Positions 35,168 through 43,639 of a stretch of 64,000 nt of DNA are shown here, in pieces. A program made the translations under genes and the position numbers. This DNA comes from Saccharopolyspora spinosa NRRL 18395 (GTDB lineage Bacteria; Actinomycetota; Actinomycetes; Mycobacteriales; Pseudonocardiaceae): NCBI RefSeq assembly GCF_000194155.1, contig NZ_GL877878.1, forward strand, positions 1,452,351-1,516,350, given 5' to 3'. The notes under the pieces were generated by a model that worked only from the letters and a program-made list of their open reading frames with translations, did not search any database and was not told the DNA's origin. How positions within the stretch are numbered: position 1 is the first letter of the stretch; every line of letters starts with the position of its first letter.

Positions 35168-36487
35168 ATGGATGTGGCTGCGAATCCGGTTGCTGCGGCT
35201 CGGTGGGACTGGCGTTCGGTGATTTGCTGGGCGCTTTGGGGCTGGGGATCATCGGCGTTCAACACCGTGATCCTCACCTTCGTGTTCACCGTGTACCTGA
35301 CGGGCTCGGTGGCGAGCGACCCGCAGACCGGGTCCAAAGCGCTCGGTGTCACGCTCACCATCGCCGGAGCGTGCATCGCGCTGATCGCGCCGGTGACCGG
35401 GCAGCGCAGCGATGCCGGCGGACGGCGCAAGCGGTGGCTGGCGCTGCACACCGCCCTCGTAGTGGTCAGCACGGCCGGGCTGTACTTCGTCCAGGACGTT
35501 CCGTCCTCCCTGCTGCTGGGCCTCGTGCTGGTCGCCGTCGGCAGCGTGTTCGTGGAGTTCGCGGGCGTGAACTACAACGCGATGCTGCTCCAGGTCTCGA
35601 CGCCGGCGACGATCGGCCGAATCTCGGGATTCGGCTGGGCGATGGGCTACTTCGGGGGTCTCGTCGCACTGGCGATCGTCCTGTTCGGGTTCGTGCAACC
35701 CGAAATCGGTCTGTTCGGCGTGACCTCTGAGGACGGACTCAACATCCGCGTCGTCGCGCTGTTCGCGGCCACGTGGTTCGCACTCTTCGCGCTGCCATTG
35801 CTCATCTTCGTTCCCGAGGCCCCGTCGCCTGCGGATCAAGTCCAGCGGTCCTTCCTGACCGGGTACCTCGTGCTGGGCAAACGGCTGGCCTGTATGTGGC
35901 GCACCGACCGGAGCACGTTGGGATACCTGGCGGCCAGCGCGATCTACCGGGATGGGCTGGCCGCGATCTTCACCTTCGGCGGCGTGATCGCGGCGGGCAC
36001 CTTCGGCTTCAGCCCCGGCGAGGTGGTGGTCTTCGCGATCGCGGCGAACCTGATCGCCGGTGCCAGCGCTTTCCTGGGTGGTCGTGCGGACGACCGGTTC
36101 GGCCCGAAGCCCATCATCGTCACGTCGCTGTTCGGCCTTGTCGTGGTGGGCAGTTCGTTGGTGGTGCTACCCGACAAGGCCGCTTTCTGGGTGTGCGGGC
36201 TACTTCTGGCGGGCTTCCTGGGACCCACGGAATCGGCCAGCCGGACCTTCCTCGCCCGCATTGCGCCGCCGGGGCGGGAAGGCGAAACATTCGGCCTCTA
36301 CGCCACCACCGGTCGGGCGGTGAGCTTCCTCGGACCGCTGGCCTTCAGCGGCTTCATCGCGCTGTTCGGCACCCAACGCGCAGGCATGGCCGGGATCGTC
36401 CTCATCCTGCTGATCGGCCTGCTCGCGATGATTCCGGTCCGAGCCCCCCAACGCACCGACGCGGCGACCACCGGCAGCCCGCTCTGA
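35168..36487 (+). CDS. UMF1/Atg22-type MFS transporter, copy A
   Basis: A 439-residue membrane protein with about 12 helices. The N-terminal ICWALWGWGSSAFNTVILTF and YNAMLLQVSTPATIGRISGF, and the C-terminal GETFGLYATTGRAVSFLGPL, match the UMF1 (Atg22-like) branch of the major facilitator superfamily, thought to export small metabolites such as amino acids. The loop GQRSDAGGRRKRWL is the MFS 2-3 motif. ATG 35168 is used. It is very similar to the transporter at 51715. An IS5-type element is inserted 24 bases after its stop. Confidence 0.85.
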   Translation: MDVAANPVAAARWDWRSVICWALWGWGSSAFNTVILTFVFTVYLTGSVASDPQTGSKALGVTLTIAGACIALIAPVTGQRSDAGGRRKRWLALHTALVVVSTAGLYFVQDVPSSLLLGLVLVAVGSVFVEFAGVNYNAMLLQVSTPATIGRISGFGWAMGYFGGLVALAIVLFGFVQPEIGLFGVTSEDGLNIRVVALFAATWFALFALPLLIFVPEAPSPADQVQRSFLTGYLVLGKRLACMWRTDRSTLGYLAASAIYRDGLAAIFTFGGVIAAGTFGFSPGEVVVFAIAANLIAGASAFLGGRADDRFGPKPIIVTSLFGLVVVGSSLVVLPDKAAFWVCGLLLAGFLGPTESASRTFLARIAPPGREGETFGLYATTGRAVSFLGPLAFSGFIALFGTQRAGMAGIVLILLIGLLAMIPVRAPQRTDAATTGSPL

Positions 36488-36553
36488 CGGCGAGGCCGAT
36501 GCTGCTTCTAGGGCCTGTTTCAGAAGTTGATCTCGGTTTGAGATGATCTTCGT

Positions 36554-37428
36554 GTGGGTCGAGGTGATCTGACGAACGAGCAGTGGGCGAAGATGGAACC
36601 GTTGCTGCCCAAGGGTAAGAAGTCGGGCCGCCCGCCCAAGCATCCGAAACGGCAGCTGATCAACGGTATCCGGTTCCGGGTGCGCACGGGTGTGCAGTGG
36701 CGTGACCTGCCGGAGCGATACGGCCCGTGGCAGACCGTGTATGGGCTGTTCCGGCGCTGGCAGCGCGACGGGACCTGGAAGCGAATCCTGACGCGGCTGC
36801 AAGCCCAGGCCGACGCCGAAGGCCTGATCACCTGGGATGTCAGCGTGGATTCCACTGTCGCTCGCGCGCACCAGCACGCCGCCGGTGCGCGAAAAAAGGG
36901 GCTGAACAGCGGGAACCGCCGGGCGGGGTTGACACCGAACCGGATGATCACGGAATCGGCCGGTCGCGGGGCGGGCTGACCACCAAGCTGCATATGGCCA
37001 CTGAGCAGGGTCAGAAGCCGTTGTCGCTGGTGGTCACGGCGGGGCAGCGGGGTGACTCGCCGCAGTTCCAGCCGGTCTTGGAGCGGATCAGCGTGCCCCG
37101 CACTGGTCGGGGCCGGGCGCGGACACGTCCGGACCGGGTGCTGGGCGACAAGGCGTACGGTTCGCGCGCCAATCGCTCGTACCTGCGGCGACGGGGCATT
37201 CGGTGCACCATTCCCGAGAAAGCGGACCAGATCCGTCACCGCAAGAACCGAGGTTCGCGCGGTGGTCGCCGGCCGGCGTTCGACACGGAGATCTACAAGC
37301 AGCGTCATGCCGTGGAATGCGGAATCAACCGGCTCAAGCGGAACCGGGCCGTGGCCACCCGGTACGACAAACTCGCTGTCCGTTACGAGGCCACGGTGGT
37401 CATCGCGTCTATCAACGAGTGGCTCTGA
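36554..37428 (+). CDS. IS5-type DDE transposase made by -1 frameshifting
   Basis: The first frame (36554-36979, GTG start) gives 141 residues with the N-terminal DUF4096-like domain ([20 protein letters not shown]) and the first aspartate in [14 protein letters not shown]. The second frame, from about 36898 to 37428, supplies [39 protein letters not shown] and the terminal [20 protein letters not shown] with the catalytic E. Slipping at A-AAA-AAG (36892-36898) fuses them into one continuous transposase of about 290 residues. The element therefore looks functional. Confidence 0.82.
36892..36898 (+). promoter_or_regulatory. Ribosomal -1 slippery heptamer A-AAA-AAG
   Basis: In the zero frame the codons read CGA AAA AAG, giving the classic X-XXY-YYZ form. 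The -1 frame then continues GGG GCT GAA into the catalytic half of the transposase. Programmed frameshifting is the usual mode for IS5/IS427 elements of this layout. Confidence 0.8.
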
Positions 37429-37443
37429 CATCTGAAACAGACC

Positions 37444-38158
37444 CTAGTAGCGGCCTTCGGTCGAGAAGTCGAGGGTGGGCGGGTGAAACTCGTCAGGTCG
37501 GTCGAACGGCAGCAGGTGCCCGGCACCGGGGATGACCTCCAACCGCCCACGAGGGGCTGCCGCAGCCGCCCGCCGCACTTTCCGTCGCCGACCAGCGGAT
37601 CGTCCGCTCCCCGCAACCACAAGCCCGGAACGGCCAGCCTTCCGAGCCCTCGGCAGGAAGTCGAGCCGCATCGAAAACGGCCCGCGGGCGAGGATCTGCC
37701 AGTCGTCGAGCGCATTTTCGCGATGCCGTGCCTCGGCCTCCGCTTCGGCCCGGGCGAACTCGACGAGCCCGTCGAAGTTGTCCGTGGCCGAACCAGCGGC
37801 GAGGTTCCGCACCATCGGCCTGCGGATCGTGGTGACGGACTTGGCCATGTAGCGGCCGACGAACGCGACCCGTTGGAGCGAGCAGGTGGTCGAGGAGCTC
37901 GTCCACCAGGAGATCGGACAGCTCCTGGTCGACCATCCGCTGCCACGGCTGGCTACCGCCGCGCCGCGGCAGGTCGATCGCGTAGATGCGGTGCGTGTCG
38001 GCCAGCGCCGGGAGGACGCGGTGCCAGGTGAGCTCGACGGTGTCGAGCACCCCGCCGTGCAGGAGCAGGACCGGTTCGTTCTCCTCAGCCCCCGCGGGGT
38101 ACGGCCGCATCGGTCCGCGGGCGAAGTCTAGATCGGTGGCAGTGACGAAGCCGTTCAC
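37444..38158 (-). pseudogene. Alpha/beta hydrolase, multiply frameshifted
   Basis: The N-terminal frame (GTG 38158) reads ENEPVLLLHGGVLDTVELTW and RIYAIDLPRRGGSQPWQRMV, the oxyanion HG motif and following strand of an alpha/beta hydrolase. Later parts appear in other frames: SVTTIRRPMVRNLAAGSATD, GLWLRGADDPLVGD (acid residue region) and PGAGHLLPFDRPDEFH with the catalytic histidine. At least three shifts are needed. Its start overlaps the stop of the upstream TetR gene (GTGA), so the pair was an operon. The IS5-type element abuts its 3' end. Confidence 0.75.
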
Positions 38159-38841
38159 CGGTGCTCCTCCGTATCGGCGTCGAACTGGCCGGCCATGCGC
38201 CCCAGGAGCAGCAGATGGGCGTCGTTCGCGGCGGGCGCGCCCGCATCCGGCAGCGACTCCAATCCCCGCTCGATCAAGGTGGTAACCACGTCCAGCGCCG
38301 CCGCGAGCTGGTCCCGGGTCAGTGGTCCGAGCACGGAGCTCGCCGACAGCAAGCCGATGGTGAAAGAGGAGAGGGCGATGGAGATCGCCTCCGGGGCGGC
38401 GTCGGATGCCAACGATCCGGCTTCGTGGAGGGCTTCGACGTACTCGGTGATCCAGGCGAAGCGCTGCCGGTATCGGTCGCCCCCGACGGCGGGCATGTGG
38501 GATCCGAGAACCGCCTCGTCGTCCAGGAATGCCGCGGTCAGCAGCGAATCGTCAAGCAACGCCACGATCCCCAACCGGTAGGCGGCGCTCAACCCGACCG
38601 GCGTCGACGCTTCGACGACGCGTTGGCGGACCTGGTCGACCAGACGCCGCGCGCACCGTGCGAGCAGCGCGTCCATCAGCTCGCGCTTGCTCCCGAATTC
38701 GCGGTAGATCGCTCCCTTGCCGATCCCCGCTCGGCGAGCGATCCGCTCGACGGTGACTCCGTCGAAACCGTCGCGCAGCACCAGACTTTCGGCGGCGTCG
38801 AGGATCGCGCCCACCCGGTTGGGGATCAGCGGCCGCGGCAC
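38155..38841 (-). CDS. TetR family transcriptional regulator
   Basis: A 228-residue regulator. The DNA-binding domain is at residues about 8-55 (NRVGAILDAAESLVLRDGFD, then IGKGAIYREFGSKRELMDAL). The C-terminal domain (VLGPLTRDQLAAALDVVTTL) is unassigned. GTG 38841 is chosen because AGGAGG lies 9 bases upstream and the fold starts soon after. It overlaps the following hydrolase by 4 bases. A perfect 8-bp inverted repeat lies just upstream and is the likely operator, shared with the divergent GNAT gene. Its target hydrolase is now broken. Confidence 0.87.
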   Translation of the reverse strand: MPRPLIPNRVGAILDAAESLVLRDGFDGVTVERIARRAGIGKGAIYREFGSKRELMDALLARCARRLVDQVRQRVVEASTPVGLSAAYRLGIVALLDDSLLTAAFLDDEAVLGSHMPAVGGDRYRQRFAWITEYVEALHEAGSLASDAAPEAISIALSSFTIGLLSASSVLGPLTRDQLAAALDVVTTLIERGLESLPDAGAPAANDAHLLLLGRMAGQFDADTEEHR

Positions 38842-38858
38842 CGGACCACACCTCCTCG

Positions 38859-38888
38859 TAGTGACCAGAGCGTCGATTCCGGTCACTA
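38859..38888. promoter_or_regulatory. Candidate TetR operator in the divergent promoter
   Basis: TAGTGACC (38859-38866) and GGTCACTA (38881-38888) form perfect arms 14 bases apart, between the TetR and GNAT starts. The arrangement suits control of both directions. Confidence 0.6.
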
Positions 38889-38941
38889 TAGCTCGGTTAT
38901 TGGCGTGCCCAGCGGGACGTGGACGGGAAAGAGTTGACCTC

Positions 38942-39472
38942 GTGACCATCCAGTTCCCGCTGATGAGCGCTCGCCTGCAGGTTCGCCCGTTCCGAACCGA
39001 GGACCGCACCGCGATCCACGCGGTCTACGGCGACCCCGAGGTGATGCGCTACGTCGCCTACGGCAACGCGGTCTCGACGGCGGAGAGCGCGGCGATGGTC
39101 GACGACTACATCCGGCACCAACGCATGCACGGGGCTACGCGTTCTGGGCAGTGATCGAGCGCTCGACGGACCGTCTCATCGGCGACGCCGGGTTCGAGGC
39201 GCGCGACGTCGGCGCCGAGTTCGGCTACACGCTGGCCCGCCAGTCGTGGGGTCAGGGCCTCGCCACCGAGGTCGGGCACCTCTGCCTCGCCGCGGCATTC
39301 GACCAACTCCACCTGCCGGAGCTGACGGCGGTCGTCGATCCCCGGAACCCCCGCCTCGGCGCGCGTGCTCGACAGGCTCGGATTCCGGTCACACGGCGAA
39401 TGTTTCGAATACGGCAGGCCGCACCACAGATACCTGATCACCGCCGAAATCTGGCGGCACGGCCTGGCCTAG
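38942..39472 (+). pseudogene. GNAT acetyltransferase, two frameshifts
   Basis: The three frames in order give SARLQVRPFRTEDRTAIHAV (38963 on), then VIERSTDRLIGDAGFEARDV with YTLARQSWGQGLATEVGHLC, whose QSWGQGLA is the acetyl-CoA loop, and finally ARVLDRLGFRSHGECFEYGR to TAG 39470. Shifts lie near 39130 and 39355. The family is the RimJ/RimL-like group that acetylates protein N-termini or small amines. Every conserved segment is present, so decay is recent. Confidence 0.78.
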
Positions 39473-39972
39473 CGATCCGATTACAGACACCTTTCCGACT
39501 TTCGCCCGCCACTCCCGAGGACATCCCGGACGAATTGATCGAGAATTTCTCCGAACAATTCGATCACGGCGTCGATCATTTTTTTCAAAGTCATTTTCAG
39601 GCACCTTGAACAATTGATCTCCGAAGGCGGCAGATCACAAATGCGATCGATCTAGCTATGTGGACGATCGCCACGCCTGGAAAAATTTCGATGGTGACGA
39701 TCTGTGACTGCATCCCCTGATCTCGCATCCTCGATCAACGTACAGGGGACACATGAGGCGCCGCGAACGTGTCGATCTCACCTTGAGTGAGTAGTGTTCC
39801 CAATTGGACATATCAACGGCACCACGATCGTATGATCATGCATTCCTGCGGCTGCCGACCGGAAAGACCGTGTTTACCGTTACGAATAGTCGCCTTCCGG
39901 ATCTCGCGAGGCGATTTGGGGAAAATGATCTCGAATGCGGGATTCTCGCGCATTGATCAAAAGGAGGCTCGA
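39473..39972. other. AT-richer intergenic region dense in GATC
   Basis: No gene is recognised in these 500 bases, though the frame ending at 39609 (DELIENFSEQFDHGVDHFF) could be a peptide tail. The base composition is lower in GC than its neighbours, with T-runs near 39579. GATC occurs about eighteen times here, where one to five would be expected. The region precedes a surface protein gene and may hold its promoter and protein-binding sites. Confidence 0.55.
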
Positions 39973-40566
39973 GTGTCCTCAACGCTTGTTCGCCTTGGCG
40001 GGATTGCCGCCTTCGTGTTGGGTACTTCGATCGGTCTTGCTCCACTGGGGAGCGCCGAAGTGAATTCGGCGACACCACCGCTGGTCCGCACGGCCGACGA
40101 CAAGTGCGATAAACCTGGGGTCTGCCCACCAGCGCCGCCGCTGCTGCCGTGCAACTTCGAAGAGTGCCCGCCTCCGTGCGTGGAGAACTGCCCGCCGGAG
40201 GAGGTCGCGCCTCCGATTGCACCACCAGTAGCGGTGCCACCGGCAGCGGTGCCGCCGCCAGCGGTGCCACCGGCAGCAGTGCCACCGGCAGCGGTGCCAC
40301 CTGCGCAGTCGCCAGCACAGCGGCCGTCGGCTAGGCCGACATCGGCCAAGCCGCAGGTCGTCCCGACGGCCAAGCCCACCGTCCCGCCGACGCCGCAGGT
40401 CGTGCAGAAGCCGGTCGGCGCCGTTCCGGCGGGTGGCGGGGCCACGGCACAGGACGACTCTGGCGTCTCCGGCCCGCTGCTGGCAGCAGGCGGCGCGGCT
40501 GTCGTCGCCCTGGCGGCTGGTGGCGCTTACGCGCACCGACGTCGGCGTGCCGAGTCGCAGCGCTGA
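39973..40566 (+). CDS. Secreted proline-rich surface protein with C-terminal membrane anchor
   Basis: A 197-residue protein. A signal peptide covers about residues 1-28 (LVRLGGIAAFVLGTSIGLAP). Next comes a six-cysteine stretch (KCDKPGVCPP, LLPCNFEECPPPCVENCPPE), then proline-rich repeats of AVPPA, then SARPTSAKPQVVPTAKPTVP. A final hydrophobic helix (GPLLAAGGAAVVALAAGGAY) is followed by HRRRRAE, the layout of a sortase substrate, but no LPXTG or LAXTG is seen before the helix. GTG 39973 has AAAGGAGG 5 bases upstream, a very strong site. A class F sortase gene follows. It is probably exposed in or on the cell wall. Confidence 0.8.
   Translation: MSSTLVRLGGIAAFVLGTSIGLAPLGSAEVNSATPPLVRTADDKCDKPGVCPPAPPLLPCNFEECPPPCVENCPPEEVAPPIAPPVAVPPAAVPPPAVPPAAVPPAAVPPAQSPAQRPSARPTSAKPQVVPTAKPTVPPTPQVVQKPVGAVPAGGGATAQDDSGVSGPLLAAGGAAVVALAAGGAYAHRRRRAESQR
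40231..40305 (+). repeat. Five 15-bp tandem repeats coding AVPPA
   Basis: The units are variants of GCGGTGCCACCGGCA, in frame within the proline-rich protein. The number of units may vary between strains. Confidence 0.8.
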
Positions 40567-40573
40567 TCCAGCC

Positions 40574-40614
40574 GGGATGGTGGTGTGCGCTCAGGAAGCG
40601 CACACCACCATCCC
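40574..40614 (+). terminator. 18-bp perfect hairpin between surface protein and sortase
   Basis: GGGATGGTGGTGTGCGCT (40574-40591) pairs perfectly with 40597-40614 over the loop CAGGA, 8 bases after the stop. This is the strongest stem in the window. It should end most transcripts of the surface protein, leaving the sortase on little read-through or on its own promoter. Confidence 0.85.
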
Positions 40615-40670
40615 GCACGACTGCCCGCACACAGGCGGAACTCGGCGTCGCGGAAGCACGGAGGTGGAAC

Positions 40671-41261
40671 GTGAGAGCTGCAGTTCTAGCCGTGTGGATC
40701 ACCTTGCTGCTGTCCGCGGCGGTCGCGGCGGTCTTCGGCCCGGCGGGCGCGGATTCCGCACCGCCGCCGGCCGCGGCCCCCGCGCCGGTGGTACCGGCGA
40801 CGTCGGTGCCGGGCGATGCCCATCCGATCGGGATCGCCATCCCGTCCATCCGGGTGGCGTCGAGCCTCGTGCCGCTGGGGTTGAACGCGGACGGTTCGGT
40901 CCAAGTTCCCCCGATCGAGACGCCCAGGCAGGCCGGTTGGTACGACGGCGGGCCGGGCGCGGGCGAGGTCGGCCCGTTCGTCGTGCTGGGCCACGTCGAC
41001 TCCTACACCGAGGCCGGGGTGTTTTACGGGCTGCGCGATCTCCGCACCGGTGACCGGATCCAGGTCAAGCGCCGGGACAGGTCGCAGGTCACTTACCTGG
41101 TCGACCGCATCGAGCGGTTCCCGAAGGACAAGTTCCCCACCGACGCCGTGTACGGCGACGTGCCCCGCCCGGAGATCCGGCTGATCACGTGCGGCGGGGA
41201 TTTCGACAAGTCGCGCCGCAGCTACGAGGACAACCTGATCGTGTTCGGCCACCTCGCCTGA
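40671..41261 (+). CDS. Class F sortase
   Basis: A 196-residue sortase with an N-terminal membrane or signal segment (AVLAVWITLLLSAAVAAVFG) and an Ala/Pro linker. The catalytic parts are GPFVVLGHVDSYTEAGVFYG with the histidine, IRLITCGGDFDKSRRSYEDN with the cysteine in TCGG, and the arginine just after it. TCGGDFD and the short size are typical of actinobacterial class F enzymes. GTG 40671 is preceded by GGAGG. The upstream gene encodes its likely substrate, although a normal sorting motif is not seen there. Confidence 0.88.
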   Translation: MRAAVLAVWITLLLSAAVAAVFGPAGADSAPPPAAAPAPVVPATSVPGDAHPIGIAIPSIRVASSLVPLGLNADGSVQVPPIETPRQAGWYDGGPGAGEVGPFVVLGHVDSYTEAGVFYGLRDLRTGDRIQVKRRDRSQVTYLVDRIERFPKDKFPTDAVYGDVPRPEIRLITCGGDFDKSRRSYEDNLIVFGHLA

Positions 41262-41278
41262 GATCAGCGCGCTCGAGC

Positions 41279-41560
41279 TCACCAGGTCACGGGTGCGAGC
41301 GCGGTCCCGGCCGGGCACGCGAGAACCTGCTCCGGCAGCTCTAACAGCGCGGATCCTCGCCCGAGCGGGATGTAACCCGCGCGCTCGCCGTGACTCCAGC
41401 GCAGCGCCACCGCGCTGCCCGACGTCCTTGCGGACGGCCGCTACGTCGCCGCGCCCATGATGATGCACGTCCAGGCTGATCAGGCTGCGGACCTGTTCGG
41501 CGATGTCTCCGCGGCGGACCTTGCGAATGCTCGACCACGGTCGGCGTACAGGTTCCCGAG
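41279..41560 (-). pseudogene. Unidentified protein remnant
   Basis: The minus strand carries GDIAEQVRSLISLDVHHHGR GDVAAVRKD and then, in another frame, SAVALRWSHGERAGYIPLGR and LLELPEQVLACPAGTALAPV, ending at TGA 41279. Composition and continuity across the shift suggest the end of a former gene. I do not recognise the family. Confidence 0.35.
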
Positions 41561-41657
41561 CGGACGCGACTCGCGACTGAACCGACACCGAGTGCCGATG
41601 GCCTCTGTTCCGCCACCTCACATCTGAGCCACTCTTGGTGCGCGGGCTGGTGAGGGG

Positions 41658-42332
41658 GTGCTCGGCGTGCCGTTCCAGAACCGGAGGGACGCCGGTCGTC
41701 GGCTGGCGCAACAGTTGCGGCACTTCCGCGGCGCGGACGTCGTGGTCCTCGGATTGCCGCGCGGTGGGGTGCCGGTGGCGTTCGAAGTGGCGCAGGCGCT
41801 GCGCGCGCCGCTGGACGTGATCGTGGTTCGCAAGCTTGGCGTGCCCACCCATCCCGAGCTTGGCATGGGCGCCATCGGGGAAGGCGACGTTCGCATCATC
41901 AACGACGAGGTGCTGTGGAAGACCGGGGTCAGCGCGAGGGAACTGGACGAGGTGGAGCGGCGCGAACGGGTCGAACTCGACCGGCGCGCGCGGCTGTTCC
42001 GCGTCGATCGCCGACGCGTGGACGTGACCGGCAGAACTGCGATCGTCGTCGACGACGGGATCGCCACCGGCTCCACCGCGCACGTGGCCTGCCGAGTGGC
42101 CCGCGAGCAGGGCGCCGCCCGCGTGGTCTTGGCCGTGCCCGTGGCGCCGCCGCAAGCGCTGGAACGACTTGAGGAAGTGACCGACGAGCAGGTCTGCCTG
42201 GAGACTCCGGGCTGGTTCATGGCGATCGGCCAGTGGTACCGGGACTTCACCCAGACCCCCGATGCCGAAGTCGTCGAGTTGCTCCACCACGCCGGCCAAG
42301 CCCGCGCGACGAGGACCGCAGATGACCGATGA
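41658..42332 (+). CDS. Phosphoribosyltransferase family protein
   Basis: A 224-residue type I phosphoribosyltransferase-fold protein. The PRPP loop is RTAIVVDDGIATGSTAHVAC (residues about 128-148), preceded by VVVLGLPRGGVPVAFEVAQA and PLDVIVVRKLGVPTHPELGM. This subfamily is often found fused or linked to dienelactone-hydrolase-like proteins and its reaction is not known; a relic of such a hydrolase occurs 600 bases downstream. The next reading frame overlaps its stop by 11 bases. Confidence 0.82.
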   Translation: MLGVPFQNRRDAGRRLAQQLRHFRGADVVVLGLPRGGVPVAFEVAQALRAPLDVIVVRKLGVPTHPELGMGAIGEGDVRIINDEVLWKTGVSARELDEVERRERVELDRRARLFRVDRRRVDVTGRTAIVVDDGIATGSTAHVACRVAREQGAARVVLAVPVAPPQALERLEEVTDEQVCLETPGWFMAIGQWYRDFTQTPDAEVVELLHHAGQARATRTADDR

Positions 42333-42890
42333 GCACCGCGGATGCTCGCGACGGCAGTTCCTCGCCTACGCCGCCGTCGCAGTGCCGCTGGCCGCGTGCT
42401 CGAAGCAGTCCGTCGCCGGACAGCAAACCCCGACGGGTGCGCCGCCGTGGATGTTGACCCCGGATCCGGCGGCCGACCCCGACTTCGTGCGCGACGAGCG
42501 AGTGATCGACGAGCTGCTCGTCTAACACCGGGACATCTCGCGGGAAGGTGGAGCACTTCTCCTACGCGGTCCGAACGACCACCACCAACGCCGATCGGCA
42601 CGTCGCCGAGCACATCCGCACCCACCTCGATCGGATGAAGTGGCGGCTGGACCGGGGCGACCCGATCCGCCAGCACGACCCGCTGTTCGCGGAGCTCTTC
42701 GCGCACCACCAGCCAATCGATCTGCAGGTCGAGCCCCTCCCCGACGGCGTGCGGTCCTGGAAGAGTCGTCGGATCCCCGAACGGGGATGCTGCTCCGGCA
42801 GCACACGGTTCGGTGGTGTCCGAACTCATCGCCATCGGAGTGGACCGCGCGCTGCGGCCCACTCCCCTGCCTCCCGGCTACCCGGGCTAG
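42322..42890 (+). pseudogene. Tat-exported lipoprotein-like protein, frameshifted
   Basis: The first frame (ATG 42322) starts MTDEHRGCSRRQFLAYAAVA and VPLAACSKQS: a twin-arginine motif followed by a lipobox LAAC. It stops at 42525 after VIDELLV. The protein goes on in other frames: VEHFSYAVRTTTTNADRHVA, FAELFAHHQPIDLQVEPL, then GMLLRQHT and VVSELIAIGVDRALRPTPLP to TAG 42890. Three shifts are needed. I recognise it as a conserved exported family without known role. It overlaps the phosphoribosyltransferase gene, so the two were cotranscribed. Confidence 0.65.
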
Positions 42891-42931
42891 TCGCCGTTGT
42901 CCTATGTGGACTTCCTGACGGCGCGGGTCGC

Positions 42932-43084
42932 TCACGACTTCGACGGAGCTGCCAGGCGCTCAGTCAGGAATCGTTTCAGCCCCGACCAGGAGCGTTCAGC
43001 GGAGCGTTCGTCGTACTGGATCCCCAGCTCCGGGCTGTTCGCCTGCGGCGCCATGAAGGCATGCATGGTGTTGCCGAACACCTG
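42932..43084 (-). pseudogene. Dienelactone hydrolase family, C-terminal fragment
   Basis: Fifty codons read QVFGNTMHAFMAPQANSPEL, GIQYDERSAERSWSGLKRFL and TERLAAPSKS to a stop at 42932. The HAFM segment holds the catalytic histidine of dienelactone hydrolase-like proteins and the rest is their final helix. Nothing further upstream matches. Confidence 0.6.
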
Positions 43085-43186
43085 CAGCTACCAGTACGCG
43101 CGAGCACCTCGGCGCGCAGGTTCGCCCGCAGCTGAGACGAGGTCAGAATTCGTTGGCAACATTGGACTTCCACGAGCTTCGACCGG

Positions 43187-43400
43187 TCATGCGCGATCCC
43201 CGGAGAGCTCGGGGCGTGGATCAGCGTGTTCCCGGCGGGGCAGCAGGACCGGCATGCCCAGGATGAGCACGCTGGCGATCGCGATGGCGACGCGGGTGCC
43301 TATGGCGTGGTAGCAGCCCCCAGAGAAACGTCAGCGCGGCACCGGTGAGGCCGCTGCTGATGGTCCACTCGGACAGGGGTTGGGCAATCCGCGCGGACGG
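43187..43400 (-). pseudogene. MFS transporter, last helices only
   Basis: SEWTISSGLTGAALTFLWG in one frame and AIGTRVAIAIASVLILGMPV with LLPRREHAD in the next form the end of a major facilitator protein, broken by one shift near 43315. The rest of the transporter is absent. Confidence 0.5.
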
Positions 43401-43639
43401 GTCTGCCGCGCCTTGCGCGTGGACGTCCTCAGCCGCCGCATGACGGGCCGAGAACGCCCATCCAGGACTCGCAGCCCTGCGAAAGCACCTTAGCCACGCC
43501 CCTCCTCGCGGCGCCGATGTCTGGGCACCTCGCCGCGCGTAGCCCGGCCGACCTCCGGGAATCGAGCCCGACGATCCTCTTAGGACAGTTCGGGCGATGT
43601 GGCAGCACGGCAGGGACCGGCCCTGACGTGCGATTTCCT

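Larger units (their letters stand above)
36511..37444 (+). mobile_element. IS5-family (IS427-like) insertion sequence, 934 bp
   Basis: The ends GGGCCTGTTTCAGA (36511) and, on the opposite strand from 37444, GGGTCTGTTTCAGA form near-perfect inverted repeats. TA flanks both ends (36509-36510 and 37445-37446), the short duplication expected for this group. It carries two overlapping frames joined by a -1 slippery site. It lies between the UMF1 transporter and the broken hydrolase; the hydrolase stop codon survives whether or not the element is present. Confidence 0.85.

Noticed and set aside
40686-42299. A 537-codon minus frame opposite the sortase and phosphoribosyltransferase genes
   Set aside because: It is antisense to two genes with intact catalytic motifs. 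Only 41279-41560 lies between them, and that part is recorded as an unidentified relic.
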